Positions 24,401-37,800 of a stretch of 64,000 nt of DNA are shown here, piece after piece. The DNA is from Ciona intestinalis (Eukaryota > Chordata > Ascidiacea > Phlebobranchia > Cionidae). The position numbers were made by a program, and so were the translations under genes. The stretch's first letter is position 1, and each line of letters starts with the position of its first letter. The DNA is taken from NCBI RefSeq assembly GCF_000224145.3, contig NC_020167.2, positions 6,312,601-6,376,600 on the forward strand, in the 5' to 3' direction. A model generated the notes under the pieces. That model saw only the letters and a program-made list of their open reading frames with translations. It ran no database searches and was not told where the DNA came from.

Positions 24401-26471
24401 TCCATAAAGTTTTAATGTTCGATAAGTGATTTGACTTAACTTAAATAGAATACCTCCTGATTTTACTACTAATTCATAAAACGTGACACCAATGGTGATA
24501 GACACAAAAAAAGTTTAGTATGCACTATGCAAAAGTGCAAATTAAAAAAATGAATATCTTTTCATTAAAAAGGAAATAACAATTTTAAACAGGAAATATT
24601 AGTTTACCAGTATGGCAGCATCCCTCACAAATAATTGTCATTTATAGATAAATAAAGGTGCCTAAACAATTGATTGCATCTCTGCTTTGTAATTTGGGGT
24701 AAATTGCACCCTATTTACCCCTAATTAACCCCTTTGACTGTACAGTTATTCTTATAATGGGCCTATTTTTTATTTTTTAAAATACAACTTTCAATTGATT
24801 TTAAAATAAAACCCCATATTTAATTTAATAATGGTTAAAACTGCCATTAAATGTTAACACTTGGACTAAAATATTTTATCTTGAAAATTTTTTTTTCCAA
24901 ATAGTAATTAATTTATTTTGTTAGTTTTAAAAGAAAGATAGTTTATGTTATTATATGTCATTGCATGATCATACTAACATACACAAAACACAATAAACTG
25001 TGGACTCACAAGCAATGTGGTGTTAATACACAGAGTTTAATACACAATATATCATTATACACCACATAAAAGACAGGTATAGCTTGATTATAGCACACAG
25101 CAGACAAGGATGGAGAATCAACATAACTTAACAATCACCTGTGTTCCTGCATAGGCTGTATTATTATTGATGACAACTTTGACTATTTTGCCATACTTCC
25201 CAAAATACTCTTGACGTTTCAAAATCTGAAATAGAAAACAATTTCAGAGTGAAAACTATAAGTTTAAACAAAAAATAGTGCAATTTAACATAAAAGTGCA
25301 AAAACTACATAAACTTTTATGAAAAAAAACACTAAATTTTAGTAACACTAGTAATCTTGCTTTTGGGCCAACTCTGGCCTAAATTCCAGATCCTCACCCA
25401 TACAGAATATATTAGAATTTGCTTGCAATATTTTATATCTTACCTCTTGGTCAGACAACCTTTGAGACAAACCAATGACAAACACCAAGTTTTTCTGCAG
25501 GACCCTCATGTTGGCCAGATGTCTTCGACCATCTGTGAGTTTTTGTCGCCTTTGAACTTCTTTTTGTCGCTTTTCGTGTCGAATTTTTTGCAAGTCTGAC
25601 CCAGTGAGTGGTTTAAACTCTGCGGGGTCTTCAGGATATGACTGAACAAAAACAGAGAATATTAAACATTTAAATATTTTATTCAACAGTTATATTATTA
25701 TTACAAGAATATTCTTTATTTTAAAATAAAATATCAAACAATAGTAAAGCATGAAGATATAAATATTTAATCTTACCATAATACATTACACAGACTCATT
25801 GGTTTGCTTGTATACATTTTGTATAAGAGTAACATTAGCTTTTGGTTTTTACAATACTAGTTTGTGCTAATTGTGTGTTATCAAAACTTTGGTCTTGTTT
25901 ACATAACCTGAATATTGATATAGCAACAAACGTGAAACGTATAAAGGTTTGATTACTATAACTGACTTAACTGTATCATAAGATAAGTAACTAAGTTACA
26001 TCATACCCTAACAATGAGCTTATATTGCACTTCCTGGTAAGATCTCGCGCATGCAAGATGAATATTTTTGTGTATGTGGGAACAAGCACTAAAAGTTGGC
26101 TGGCAAAATACATAAATTCCAAATCACAGTCAAAAAATTTACCTATATTGATTTGGTTTGTCGTTTTACTAATTGGCTTGTGTGGGTCAAACTATCGCGT
26201 ACATAAGTAAATGTTTTTAACGAAATCGAGCATGCACCATGCTCAATATAACCACAGTAAGTATGAGGTGTATTAAGTCTTAACTTACAGTTCTACACGC
26301 TGGACAAAGACCGTTCTCATCAGTTCGTATTCTGTGCCAGCAAAACCTGCATATTTGGTACCCACAAACACAGGGAAAGAAGTTTATGTCATCTACTTCC
26401 AAAGGCTCCATGCATAGTGGACAGTCAGATATCTCCTCAGAGTTGTTTATTTCTTGAATTTGAATTGGCAT
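15435..26471 (-). CDS. CNOT4: CCR4-NOT complex subunit 4 (RING E3 ubiquitin ligase)
   Basis: E3 ligase and RNA-binding subunit of the CCR4-NOT mRNA decay complex. Fifteen exons (from the start): 26471-26289, 25641-25444, 25225-25139, 24088-23986, 23663-23539, 22525-22410, 21276-21154, 20672-20511, 19685-19573, 18896-18837, 18629-18572, 18230-18094, 17362-17160, 16662-16573, 16310-15435. The joined frame gives 877 residues. The C4C4 RING has Cys 17, 20, 34, 36, 41, 44, 56 and 59, the same spacing as I recall for the human protein, with INFFPCVCGYQICRFCWHRI. The RRM begins at NLVFVIGLSQRL (about 112). A CX8CX4CX3H finger follows (KYCSTYLKNQQC...CMYLH). Later DDDLGFDPW...GLADLI and WQSGLRALLPTVNINF match conserved CNOT4 C-terminal segments. 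The last exon has a heptapeptide repeat. ATG 26471 is used because the frame upstream lacks another ATG. Confidence 0.95.
15925..16082 (-). repeat. Coding minisatellite, MSSQxxM heptads in CNOT4
   Basis: About seven tandem 21-nt units in the last CNOT4 exon encode variants of MSSQPSM. The units read MSSQPSM, MSSQPSM, MSSQSSM, MSSQHAT, MSSQPSM, MSSQPSM, then a shortened MSQHSM. Each unit contains a GATGACATCAT core on the plus strand. Unit length is a multiple of three, so copy-number change would keep the frame. It falls in the low-complexity linker between LRALLPTVNINF and the C-terminus. Confidence 0.9.
17088..17142. repeat. 21-bp tandem repeat, 2.6 units
   Basis: Two identical 21-bp units (17088-17108 and 17109-17129, containing CCCACCCATATAGAGATAG) plus a partial third, just downstream of the CNOT4 donor at 17160 on the minus strand. 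Confidence 0.85.
19812..19925 (+). repeat. Dispersed repeat B, CNOT4 intron
   Basis: ATGAATAAATGTAACTTTG, GACAATAGCTGTCATTCACA, GTGTTCTGTTTTATACACCT, TGCTTATGAGTTACCA. Confidence 0.7.
21785..21909. other. Assembly gap (125 N)
   Basis: A run of 125 N inside the CNOT4 intron between exons 22525-22410 and 21276-21154. Coding phase is continuous across the intron, so no coding exon need be missing. A single N also occurs at 42719, in an intron of the 28806 gene. Confidence 0.99.
22122..22195 (+). repeat. Dispersed repeat D, CNOT4 intron
   Basis: CTATATGGGTAAGGTCTTAT, GGCACGCCATGGGACTTGGG, ATTTAGGTCAGAGTTGACAC. A reverse-oriented relative with GGCCTAAATCTAAGTTG lies at about 605-695. Confidence 0.6.
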
Positions 26472-28795
26472 ATTTGGCTTTAAAGTTACAACAACCAGCA
26501 AATCAAAATACTTTGGTTTTGTTTGAATGTTTTCTGTTTAGGAAATTTAGAAAACTTTAAATTGAGTAACAATAAATCCCAGGGAATCTGACCCTGATCT
26601 CGCACTCTTAAAGCGGAAAAGTTCTTGTAACGATAACATTAAGGATAAATAAGCAGTACAAAATGTTAACCACCAAAAAATCAAGTCCAGCAAATTGTAT
26701 TCCGTAAGATATGTAATTCGCCTAAAATGGCATCATCAGTCTCTTATTTAAATATACTCTTTTTATCTTTTTTTAAAGGAGGTGCTGTTTATTATCAATT
26801 AAAGACACAAGTCTTCTCTGTTAGTATGAATAAGTGACATCAGAAATAATATGTTGTAAATACTTGGTGGCGGTGAACCAAATTACTAACCCCTAAGCAG
26901 AAACTAGCCCCTCGTGTATTACCCAAAACTGTAACAGGGGATTCTACTAGCAGCATTAAAAGTTACAATATAAGAAGAATGATGAAAAAATAATATTGGG
27001 GCGGAAATATGGTTGTATTTGAAGGGTTCAGGTAAAGTAACACATTCTATAAAACGTTAAGCAATAACAACAAGCAATTTACTGAACAACATAATTTTAT
27101 GACGATATATTTTGATTTAAAATTAACAAACTGAACCATTCACTTTTTGTTACGTTTTAAAAATCGAATTCGAGCCATATTATAATAAAATTCACTAATA
27201 TAACGTGACCAACGTAATCATATGATAATTTTAGATTATAATTAGTTATTTAATTATATAAACCTAAGTCTCTTTGATCATTTTCTTTAAAATTTTCAAC
27301 TTTCAATAAAATTTTCCGAAGCCCTATATTCACTGAACCATAACGATGACCTCAACAACGACATATTAAAATAGAAATAGTATACACATTTTAGAAATTT
27401 ACATTTACGCCCACAAAGCCAATAATATTAAAAAACCAACTCATACATGATTATTTTACCTAGAGTTTACCTTTTGATACAGCAGAGAATACGGGCATTT
27501 GAATCTAAAAACAGATAGTGGTTTAGAATTCACACTGAATATCTTGCCTAACGAATTTAATTGGTGGATATAATTGACATCAGAAACAGGCAGTTTATAA
27601 ACAGACTCTTACGTCAACGTTTAGTCTGTACAAAGATAAACAACGTGTTCTTTCTAATTTGCATTGCTTCACGTATTCACCCACGCAGAAAAGCCTACGT
27701 GCACAATCAAATACAAAATAGACATAAGTTTAAAATTAAATGGTATCGTATAAAAGTGGGAAAAAAGGGCAAAACATGAAAAGAAACCTTAATTCCGTGT
27801 GTATTTTGTACATACAGTAGCTAAAGTAAATAGTTTTCGATAAATAAGTGATTTTAAAATCAAAATTGATCCTAAAAATATCATTCATTCAATTTAAAAA
27901 TCAAAATTGGGTCCAAAATAAAATCGAAATATATATTAGGATTTGATTCTCAATTCTAAAAACACGCGTGGCCGCTTGTAATTTGCAGAGAAGAGCCGAT
28001 GTCTAGAACCACCTAACAACGATCCATTGTGGTTGTTTGATCTCGAACAATAGGAAACAAACGTTCGGTTAATATTTAATCTGGAATATAGAAATGATGG
28101 CCCAATCACTTGGCGACGCGTTATCGTCTCGAAGTAAAATATTTGTTGTTCGTCCTTCGGTAATTATGACAGTAGGTAGTGAGATAAGAAACCCTTGAAA
28201 TTACCCCTAAAATTACATGTTGGTTGGAGCTATAGGTCAGTTTTAACGTAAGATCTTTTTAAAAGTTTTTAAATCACGATTGAGTAATATGGGGAAATAT
28301 ATGCTTATGGTTTCCATTTTACGCAACGGAATAATTGGAAACCGTGTCTACGTTTTCCCACCCGGTATAGGTATTACACAGATTATAAATACCGGAGAAA
28401 AAAAGAACGAATAGTTATAAAGCAGGTAGCATTTTTATGCTGTACTATATTTAAGAGTATTGGTGATACTAACAGATTGATAAGCATCGATTATTGTCAA
28501 GTGGCCCTTTATTGTGATACAGTTTGAGTGGAATATAGGTTTCGTAGCAAATATGAATTTTCATTAAGCGTACACTGATGTTAGCTTGTTAACCCGAAAG
28601 CACATGCCTAAAAGGATAGAAAAGGTTTATAATTTAAGACAACCGCTGTGTTATTTATTCGTATTATTTTAATCATTTACGCACGCTTAAAATTAAATGA
28701 CTTTTCCAGAAGGTTCATTTGCATTATTTACAGAACGCAAGCTAAAGTTAGCAATAAAAACAATAAATGACGTGCATAGTAACGACGTAGCTTAA
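26472..28795. promoter_or_regulatory. Shared upstream region between CNOT4 and the 28806 gene
   Basis: About 2.3 kb separates the divergent starts of CNOT4 (minus) and the 32-exon gene (plus). No coding exon is supported. The region is AT-rich with runs of TTTTAAAATC words (27840-27960). 5' UTR exons of CNOT4 may lie here, but I could not fix one. It is the only space for the two promoters if neither gene has a distant first exon. Confidence 0.4.
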
Positions 28796-28803
28796 TGACG
28801 TCA
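28796..28803 (+). promoter_or_regulatory. CRE palindrome beside the start codon
   Basis: TGACGTCA two bases before the ATG at 28806. It could bind CREB/ATF factors if transcription starts nearby. However, TGAYRTCA words are common throughout the window, so chance is possible. Confidence 0.35.
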
Positions 28804-28805
28804 TC

Positions 28806-31800
28806 ATGGAAAAGAAAACAGAAAAATTACCGGGCTCCTGGAAAAGCGGCTCTTACCAGAAAGCTATAGCACGCGCTCGGCGCCGTCTAGCGGGGAAAGA
28901 AAAGGGTGAAATCACACCACAAGAATCAATTGTAAGTTTGTTTTATTTCTGAAAACGACAAACAACTTAATTCAAATCACAAACAATGCTCTGTGGTTTA
29001 GAATGTACCAGATTGAAGTACTACAGACAATAACAAGTATTTGGCAGAAGTCTAACTTAGTTGAAATTATAGGAATATAGTTATAATAAGATGGGTCCGT
29101 AACCGTTGTCTATATACAGGGCGCAAAAGTCATCAAAATAAAACCAAAATGTTTTACTTTTTTAAACGTTTTAGTTTATTCACTTGTGCTCCTTTCTTTG
29201 GTGAAGTTTCAAAGCAGCTTTTTGACTGAAAACGATCTTGCACTGGGAACACTTGTAAGAATTCTCGCCAGTGTGTATCTCTTCGTGCCTTTTCAATGTG
29301 TCTAATTGGTTAAAGGACTTGTTGCACACGGAGCATTTAAACGGCTTCTCTCCACTATGTATAAGCTGGTGACGACGTAAAGAATGTGATTGGGTAAAAT
29401 TGGCGCCACAGGTTTCACACTTGTGGGGTTTTTCTCCGGTGTGAACTGTCTTGTGACTCTTCAGGCTAAAGCTGTTAGCAAACACTTTGTTACAAACTTT
29501 ACAAACGTGTTCCTTTGGCTTGTCGTTATGTGCATTGTTCATATGCATCTTGAACAGGTTGCTCTGTGTAAAGGTCCTTGGGCAGTGCTCGCATGAATAG
29601 GTTTTGTCCACGTACCCTAAATGCTTATTCTGGTGTGTGTCGCGCTGGACCTCCGTGGAAAACATTAGGTCACATGTTGAACATTTGAATTGTTTTCCTT
29701 TTATTTCTCTCCTGATATGCCGCATCAAACTGTCCAAGCGCGAGAAACAGATACCGCATTTACGGCACTGTAACGGTTTGTCTCCAAAATGAATCTTGTA
29801 ATGTTCTTTCTTAGTACCATACTCGTACTGCCGCTTACATAGCCTGCATATTGAATAACACTCATCACATTTGCGGCACTGAAAGGTTTCATCTCCATCA
29901 TGCACTTTGTAGCGTTTTATCATGGAACGTCCTTTGAACTTTTGCTGGCACAAGCTGCATATCTTACCCTTAATGTTTTCTTTATTCATGTTTTGTCTTC
30001 CCAGCAAATTTCACAAATATCTAAAGTTTGAATTCCACCATCTATATACCAAACACATTTAACCTGTAAAGCAGGCAAACTTAGTCAAATATTCACTGAT
30101 ATTACAAACAACATAATGGCGCACCGAAATGATGCGGGTTTTACCTAAAACCAGCGAAATAGAATTTTATTACATAAAGCGAAACCTAGCTGTTTCTTAT
30201 ATAGTAAGGAGGGGGAAGTCGGGACACCTTTAGCACTTATTATCCAGATATCCTAATTGTGTTTTAAACAATTAACAACGGTCTATATGAGTCGTGAGGA
30301 TACAGTTTCACAATTCTTTGAAAGTTCTTTGTTTACTACCAAACGGGACGAGGGAATAGAACAAAAAGGTGTCCCATCTTCCCCCACCCTACTATAATAC
30401 CTTTAACAAACTTCCATATAACTCCCATAAGATGCGGTTTATAGTACGGAGACAACTAAACTGCTTTTGATACATCTTAGTTTTACTACGAAAAGCTAAA
30501 CAATAGACCAAATCTGCCAATAATCCCTAACTCTGACATGGAGGGAGAACAAATGCTTCTTGCGCAAGTGTTACGCAACTGGCCGTATTGGGAATGCTCC
30601 GGAAACAGCAAAAGGTCAGTCACGTGGGTAGCTCGTTTTACAACACAGTGTGCCGTGGCATACATTAGGAACCCTGGTATACGGTTACTTTCTACGTAAT
30701 CAAGCTAACGTCGCAGCAAAAATTGCACTGTGGGTTCTGTACATTTATTGAATGTATGAATGTAACTTATTTATCCTTGCGTTGCGGGCAACGACAGCTG
30801 TTATAACACGGATGTTCTGTTTTATACACCTTTAACCTTAATACGACAAACAATTACTTTTAACACAAAAAAACTCTGTATAAACGGATGTACAGGATTA
30901 AAACACAACATGACACGTTTACAACACAGGTTTAACACAAACTGGGAGGGGGGCTAATTTAAAGTACGCAGGAATATACTAGCTTTAGCTTATAGGGAAA
31001 ATCAACATGAAAAATAAAACCGACTTTTGGACCTATTTCTTTGTGAAGGTTAAGGATTGCATTGGTTTTACTTTTAATCAGTTGTATTGTTGGGTTGGGT
31101 TTTGTGTTTCTTTTTATCATGAAGTACCATTGCAGCTTTTTGACTGAACACTTTCTTGCACTTTGGACACTCGTACGCATTCTCGCCTGAATGTATTTCT
31201 CTGTGTCTTTTTAATGTACCGAACTGGTTAAACGACTTCTTACACACGCAACATTTAAACTCCTTCTTCCCGCTATGTATTACCTGATGACGATTCAAAG
31301 AATGTGATTGGGTAAACTGGGCGCCACAGGTTTTACATTTGTGATTTTTTTCTCCGGTATGCACTTTCTGATGATTCTTTAAACTGGCGGTGCTGGCAAG
31401 CACTTTATGGCATATCTTGCAAGTGGTACTTTTTACTGTTTTCCCGGTGTGATGACGTTTCATATGCACCGTGAAATGATTGCTTTGCCCAAAGGTCCTT
31501 GGGCAAAACTCGCAGGAGTAGAGTGTATCCACAATCCCCAAATGCTTTTTCTGATGTTTGTCACGTCGGGCTTTCATGGAAAACCTACGATCACACGTGG
31601 AGCATTTAAACTGTTTCCCCTTCTTTTCTCTGTTGATATGCCGCCTTAACCCAGCCTCGCTCGATAAACATTTACCACATTTAGGACACTGAAACAGTTT
31701 ATCCCCAAAATGAACATTGTTATGTTTTATCTTAGATCCATGGTCTGTTTCACCCTCTTTTTCTTCACTCATGTTACGTCCTTTCAACAAGTTAAGCAAG

Positions 31801-34800
31801 TTCCGGCTATATGTTCTATAAAATCTAAACCGACACGTTAAGCATATTCCAAACGATTTAATCTGTAAAAAGTACACCAACTAAATCGAATAAAACGTTA
31901 CAAGCAAAAATATTACGAACTAAAGTGCTGCGCGTTTTACATAGAATTATAGCGAAGACTTCGTAAAAACAAGACTTATGTTTCCTAATATCGGTAACTG
32001 TTTCACCTAACTTATTCGAACTTGTTTTGATTCTTAATATAGTAGGGTAGGGAAGACGGGACACTTTTAGCAGTCGTGATGACACGGGTTTATAAATCTT
32101 TAAATGTTTTTTGTTTATTACCAAATGCGACGAGAAAATAAAAGGAAAATATGTCCCATCTTCCCCACCCTTTACTATATTCATCATATATCGGTAAATT
32201 CCAAATTAGCATTCCTAACAATACAACTATCGCTTCCAGTATAGCTTAGTTGGTGCTAACTACAAAGGCTGAACAGTTTAGGCCAGTATCTGGACACTCT
32301 GGTATATCGCGCGCACCTCTACGTACAACACATAGAATATTCATCGCTTCCCACGCGTACTTAAGCAACTGTATATGGTATATAACCTCCGCTAAGGAAA
32401 TGTTTAGGAAAAGGCTGGGGATCAGTCGCAAGCGAACCGCATTGTCAACTTCGCATTCCCTAATCACAACTCTATGACATTAAATTTTCCCAGGCTTTGA
32501 AACAACAGCTTTTACCACTGACGAAACCCGATTATTCAAGATGGGCGAAAATAGACGCAGATAAAAAGCTCAAGACTCTGCACAGCAAATCAGCGGTAAT
32601 AACAACAATTTATTTATTATTTTTATCCCTAACACCTATACTGGGCAATGAGAATAAATACAGAAATATATAACCGAAAGCTTACGACTCTAAAACAACT
32701 TACAATTGTACAGTGTAGAAAATTCGGGATACTATGCAATGACAATGTCTGTCTTACTCCGACTTAGTATATAACTTTACATGGAAACAATATTTTGTTG
32801 CGTAGATTTATTTACCGTAATAAAATCTATGATACTCAGTTTACGACTTCACGGCGACGCAAATATTAGGAATAAAAATAATGTAGAAGGTTTAAGTTAG
32901 ACAGTTTTAAACTAATATGGTAATGCAGGCGACACCACCAAGTTAAATGGCGGCTCACTACAAACACTTATTTTACCAGGTGTCATCGAAACACGAACCA
33001 TTGAACCGACTCCCTCAGAATTCGGCGCACGAGTAAGATTATTACGTCATAATAGAATTAACAACACAACACTTATCTGTGACGTAACAATCAGGTTCTT
33101 GTCATTGGCTGATCAGGCGCATCTTCATCCAACCGTGTCGCCCCTCGGCCAATCAGAATCGGGTATTTCGATGACGTATGACGACTTTGGATTATGCTCA
33201 GGATGCTTCCATCAAAAAGGCCCACAGTACGTCTTAGCTACGTCATAACCACGTCACTCTTATGCCATACCTATACGTCCCTCTTGCGTAATAAACTAAG
33301 TAACTTTTACTCCATATAACTATATATTTTACACCTAAACAAGTATTATCATGTTTACTAAATTAACGACGCTCTACTGAAAATTACTGTATACAATGTT
33401 GAATATTTGTATTTAATAACAAGTATTCATTAACTCTGACCTCATCAAGTCTTTATATTAAAACCTGTGTGCAACAAACTCATACTTACAGAATGGCCTG
33501 GCGAATGCTCAAGTCGTGTAAGTGTAAATGCTCAGCTGCAATCAGCGTCGGGCATGAAGCGCGTTTTGTAAGAAACGCCAGCAGCTGATATTCAGTTTTA
33601 TGCTTTATTTCATTATAATTAGACGCGTGAACAGTGCACAACTATACCTGAGATACAACGACATCCGTTGTATATATTAGGGTGGGGGGAGATGGGACAC
33701 TTTTATCACTTAATATCCAAATGTCCTGATTGTATTTTAAACAATTAACAATGGTCTATGGAAGTCGTGAGAAAATTGTTATATTATTATTTGATGTTCT
33801 TTGTTTATTACCAAATGAAAATACAATGAAAAGCTGTCCTATCTTCCCCGTCCTACTATAACACGAGTATGCTGTTATATACCTCGTGTCCCTTACGAGT
33901 TACCGCATCCGAATTTTGGTTGGCGAATAATATTTCCTTTTCATGTGGCCAATAATACATACAAACTTTTTTATAATTGCAGTCACCATTACATGGCCCC
34001 GGTAAGGGTGGGAGGCGGGTATTCAATTTACCAACGTCAGCGAGCTCGGTGGCTCGGATTGGACGAGAACCAAGTCACGTGGGACACAGTCCGATGGTTA
34101 TCCGATCTTGGGAAATCCCCAAAAGGTGGTAAATTTAAACAAACAATACACGTAATTGTTTGATGGAATTTCTATTTAGTATTGCGACCCTTACGTGATA
34201 GAGATTTGCTGTGTTTATATATAATATGAAAGTATATTCAAAGACCGCGTGTAGCGTTACTATTACAGATGGCGCAACTGCTGTATGTGCTTTATATACA
34301 AACACATCTTGTGTATTTTTTTGTGAATGAAGAAATACGCAAGATGTGTCTTATAAACAACTTTTCACATGGTAGTATATACACATTATGCAGATTAAAC
34401 CCCAAACTGCAGCATATGTTCCGCGTTTATTAAATAATGTACGTTTTTGACGTCATCCATAACTAGTTTAGTCTGAAAACGTAATTTGTTATTCTCAGAT
34501 AAAACCAATGGGATCAGTTTTGGAGATGAATATTCTGTCGAGTTGTTCAAACAGTTTATAAATAATGGAGGAGATGTCGCTTCATTAAAGGTAGACCTCA
34601 TGCTCACTGTCAAGTTATAACATAAGTGTCTTACTATACACCAGATACACATAATGTATTTACACAGCTCATGCTCACTGTCAAGTTTTAACTAGGGTTC
34701 CGACACATACGATGTACTAATAGAACCTCATGCAGTTACAACATTACAGGAATACTTGGAATCGAACTTTAACTCCACAGTGTTGACCGAATTAAAAGAA

Positions 34801-37800
34801 TCTGGTGTAAACGTGCAGCTAATCACTGAGTACGCGGAAATGTATCGGCAACATGTCAAACGAATCTTGCACGAAAATAAAAAGAAGCAATCAGATCTTA
34901 CTAAGGTGATTTAAGCTTTCAAATAATATTGATATATTGTTTGTGTTCCTGAGCAGGGTTTTGAACCTTGTAACCCTATGGGTCACCCACAACTGTAACA
35001 CTCCAGTTTTATACTTAACTGAAATAAATAAGATGATTTTAAAATTAAATTTTAATAGATAGAAGTTTTAAGAGAAAAACTTTTTAAACAACTAAAAACT
35101 ATTTATCATAAATTTAGATTACTTTGGTTTTATTACAATTAGGCAAACATAACATATAATCGAAATCAGTTTGGAAATTAAATGACTACAGCTTGCATAC
35201 ATACAAGCATATTAATGATGTCAAATCTGTTTATATCATTGTAATCTGCAGAGACTTGCCCACAAAGTGGATCTTGCTACTTTATATACAGCCATAGAAA
35301 GTGAAGGTGTCAATATGGGAATGCTGATAAAATATTTAACAGGAGGTAGGAATATACCTACATCCAAATATCTTCTTCATTATAATATTTTGTAAGACTT
35401 GAAATGGGCCTTAATTTTTTAAAAGTTTTAAATGTGAGTGTATTAAGTTATAGTCTGGTGCGTGTTAATGTTATGGTATTCTAGTAATATTAATATATCT
35501 AAAAGTGATCTCAACAAAGTTACCTAACACATAATCGAGTATAGGTGTATGAAACAGAACATTTCTTTATTAACAACTGTTGTTGCCCCGCCACACAAGG
35601 TAAAACAGCAAAAAAAGGGTTGAACTAACTTGAGCCTTCTTACAAGTTACCACATTTATGAAAATGTCATTGTTGTGTTAACAATGTTGATTGTTACGTA
35701 GGAAGAAACGATAGTGATGTCACAGACTTCGAAGCTCGTGGTGGAAACATTGAAATTTTAGAACATTACGTTGAGCAAATTAATCAAGAACCCCTCTGTG
35801 ATATCATAATAAAAAACTTTCAAGAACAGTGGACGAAAGACAATGAAATTAGAATGTCTGAGATATTTCTAGAGTTTGTAAGAAATGGAGGTGATTTGGC
35901 AACATTGAAGAAGTTTGCTGCTGGAGGTGAATAAATATTTAATATATTTTCAATGTAATTTTAGTTGCTGATAATATACATCATCACTTAAAGACATGTT
36001 GACTGAATAACCTAGGCAACCCTTGGTTTATAGCAGTTTGAATAACAGATGTTATTGTATATAGGCTAAGCCTAGCGCCATCTTTGGGTTTCTGATCTAT
36101 ATTTGTTCAGCAGAATACCAGGGTGCTACCACCTAGACCTCGCATAGTATATAGACACCTAATAATAGAGAGTATTTATTCAGATAAATACTTGCTTGGG
36201 GCAGAAGATGACTTGATGTTAATTGAGGCTTGCATGGGGGAATTCACTAACCAAGAAACACTCCTGAAGCATCTTGAAACTTTTCTTACAAAGTTTCATC
36301 ACCAGTTTGCGAGTGCTAACCTCCTGCAGGAATATATTGAGGTAATGAATTGCTTTATCTTTGGGTGTCCCATTAACGACAGTTGTTGTAACTCGGGTGT
36401 TCATACACCTAGTGCCAGCTTACGAGTTACCATTTATGGTACTTTAAGGGTGTTTTCTTTAATGAATAAAAGGTGTTTGTGTAAGGGGTTTTGAGGTTGG
36501 GTAACCTAACTGGGTTGAATGTTTGGATTATATATTATATGCTTAGTGTTTATTTTAAATGTATTTTGAATATTAGGCCTAAATAACTTATGCTGTGATT
36601 AATGTTTGGTAAAATACTAATTGGTTATCAGCATCCAGTGTGTGTTAGATATGCAGGTGATTTAGCAAACATTTTCCTAAACTGTGTTATTATTTTATGA
36701 AGAATATTGAAAACAATTTTAATAGGTTTAAGAACCCCTGCTATAAATAACAAGGGACCTATTAAATTGGTTACGTTCTAAAATTAAACTAATTAACAGT
36801 ACAGAATGAATAATATAATAGATTGAATATTAATTAATATGATGAATAATATTATTCAGAATGGTGGCCGAGTATCACAACTAAAGTCCTATGTAAAAGA
36901 AGAAAAAGAAAAAACTCACAAAACAGCAGGAAACCGACTTCTTCATGTGAGATTGTGATGTAATAAACCTCTCAATGATGTAATAATCAGCTTGTGATGT
37001 CATAGAAAATCGGCGATGTGTTTCGACATGACCCGACACTTCGAAGCGATCTCGAAAATTTTCCGGATGATCCAGAAATAATTGAAGCTTATGTTATTAA
37101 TGGAGGGAGTTTCCCAAAACTGGTACAAGCTGTATCCGATGTTTTGGGTGGGTTTTATAAACTTTAATTTTAACTGAGAAAAATTGTTAAAAAGGATGTA
37201 TAATTTTTTAAATTATGCTGCAATTTATTTACATTGTATTTAAAGTTTAAACTATTTTAATATATACATAAATAGGCTTTGAAACCTATTTTTTAACAGA
37301 CAAACCAAAATTAGAAAGTTATGTCAAATCTCGAACTAATGAAGTTTTTTGTAAATTTGCGTTTCGTGATCGAAGTAAAACGAAAAAAGATTCAAAAAGG
37401 CCAAGGTTGGTTTAACTAACTCTATCTTTTTTTAGTATCCCACATACTTTTTATTTAATTTACAGATTTTTTTTTAAGATTGTTTATGTGAATGCCAATT
37501 TACCGATTTCAAAAATGTATATGTTACCTTTTAACCATTTTATGTTAAGTGTCAAATTAACTTACACTTAAGCTGTATAGTGTTTGTTAGTATATCCTAA
37601 CTCTTTATAGCAGGGCTTTTTACCCTTTATCCTTGCCCCCATTAAATACCTAATTCTTGCACTTCCATATTAAAATGATTTAGCATCCCCACACCCCCTA
37701 GGAACACTTCCCGCACCCCTGGTTAGAAAACCCTTTATACATTTATGTTAACCACCTATCTACTTTTACCATAGTTCAGCCCCAGATAGATTATCTCGTG

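Noticed and set aside
26472-26501. Longer CNOT4 start reading LVVVTLKPN before MPIQIQ
   Set aside because: The upstream codon is TTG, not ATG; the first true ATG is 26471.
13402-28805. UBTF and CNOT4 as one operon
   Set aside because: Both are on the minus strand, but about 2 kb apart with a likely separate UBTF first exon; operon genes in tunicates are much closer.
36112-36183. Earlier acceptors (CAGCAG/AATACC) for exon 9 of the 28806 gene
   Set aside because: Both give a phase that does not fit exon 8; in the needed phase a stop (ACC TAG) follows. The acceptor at 36183 fits the phase.
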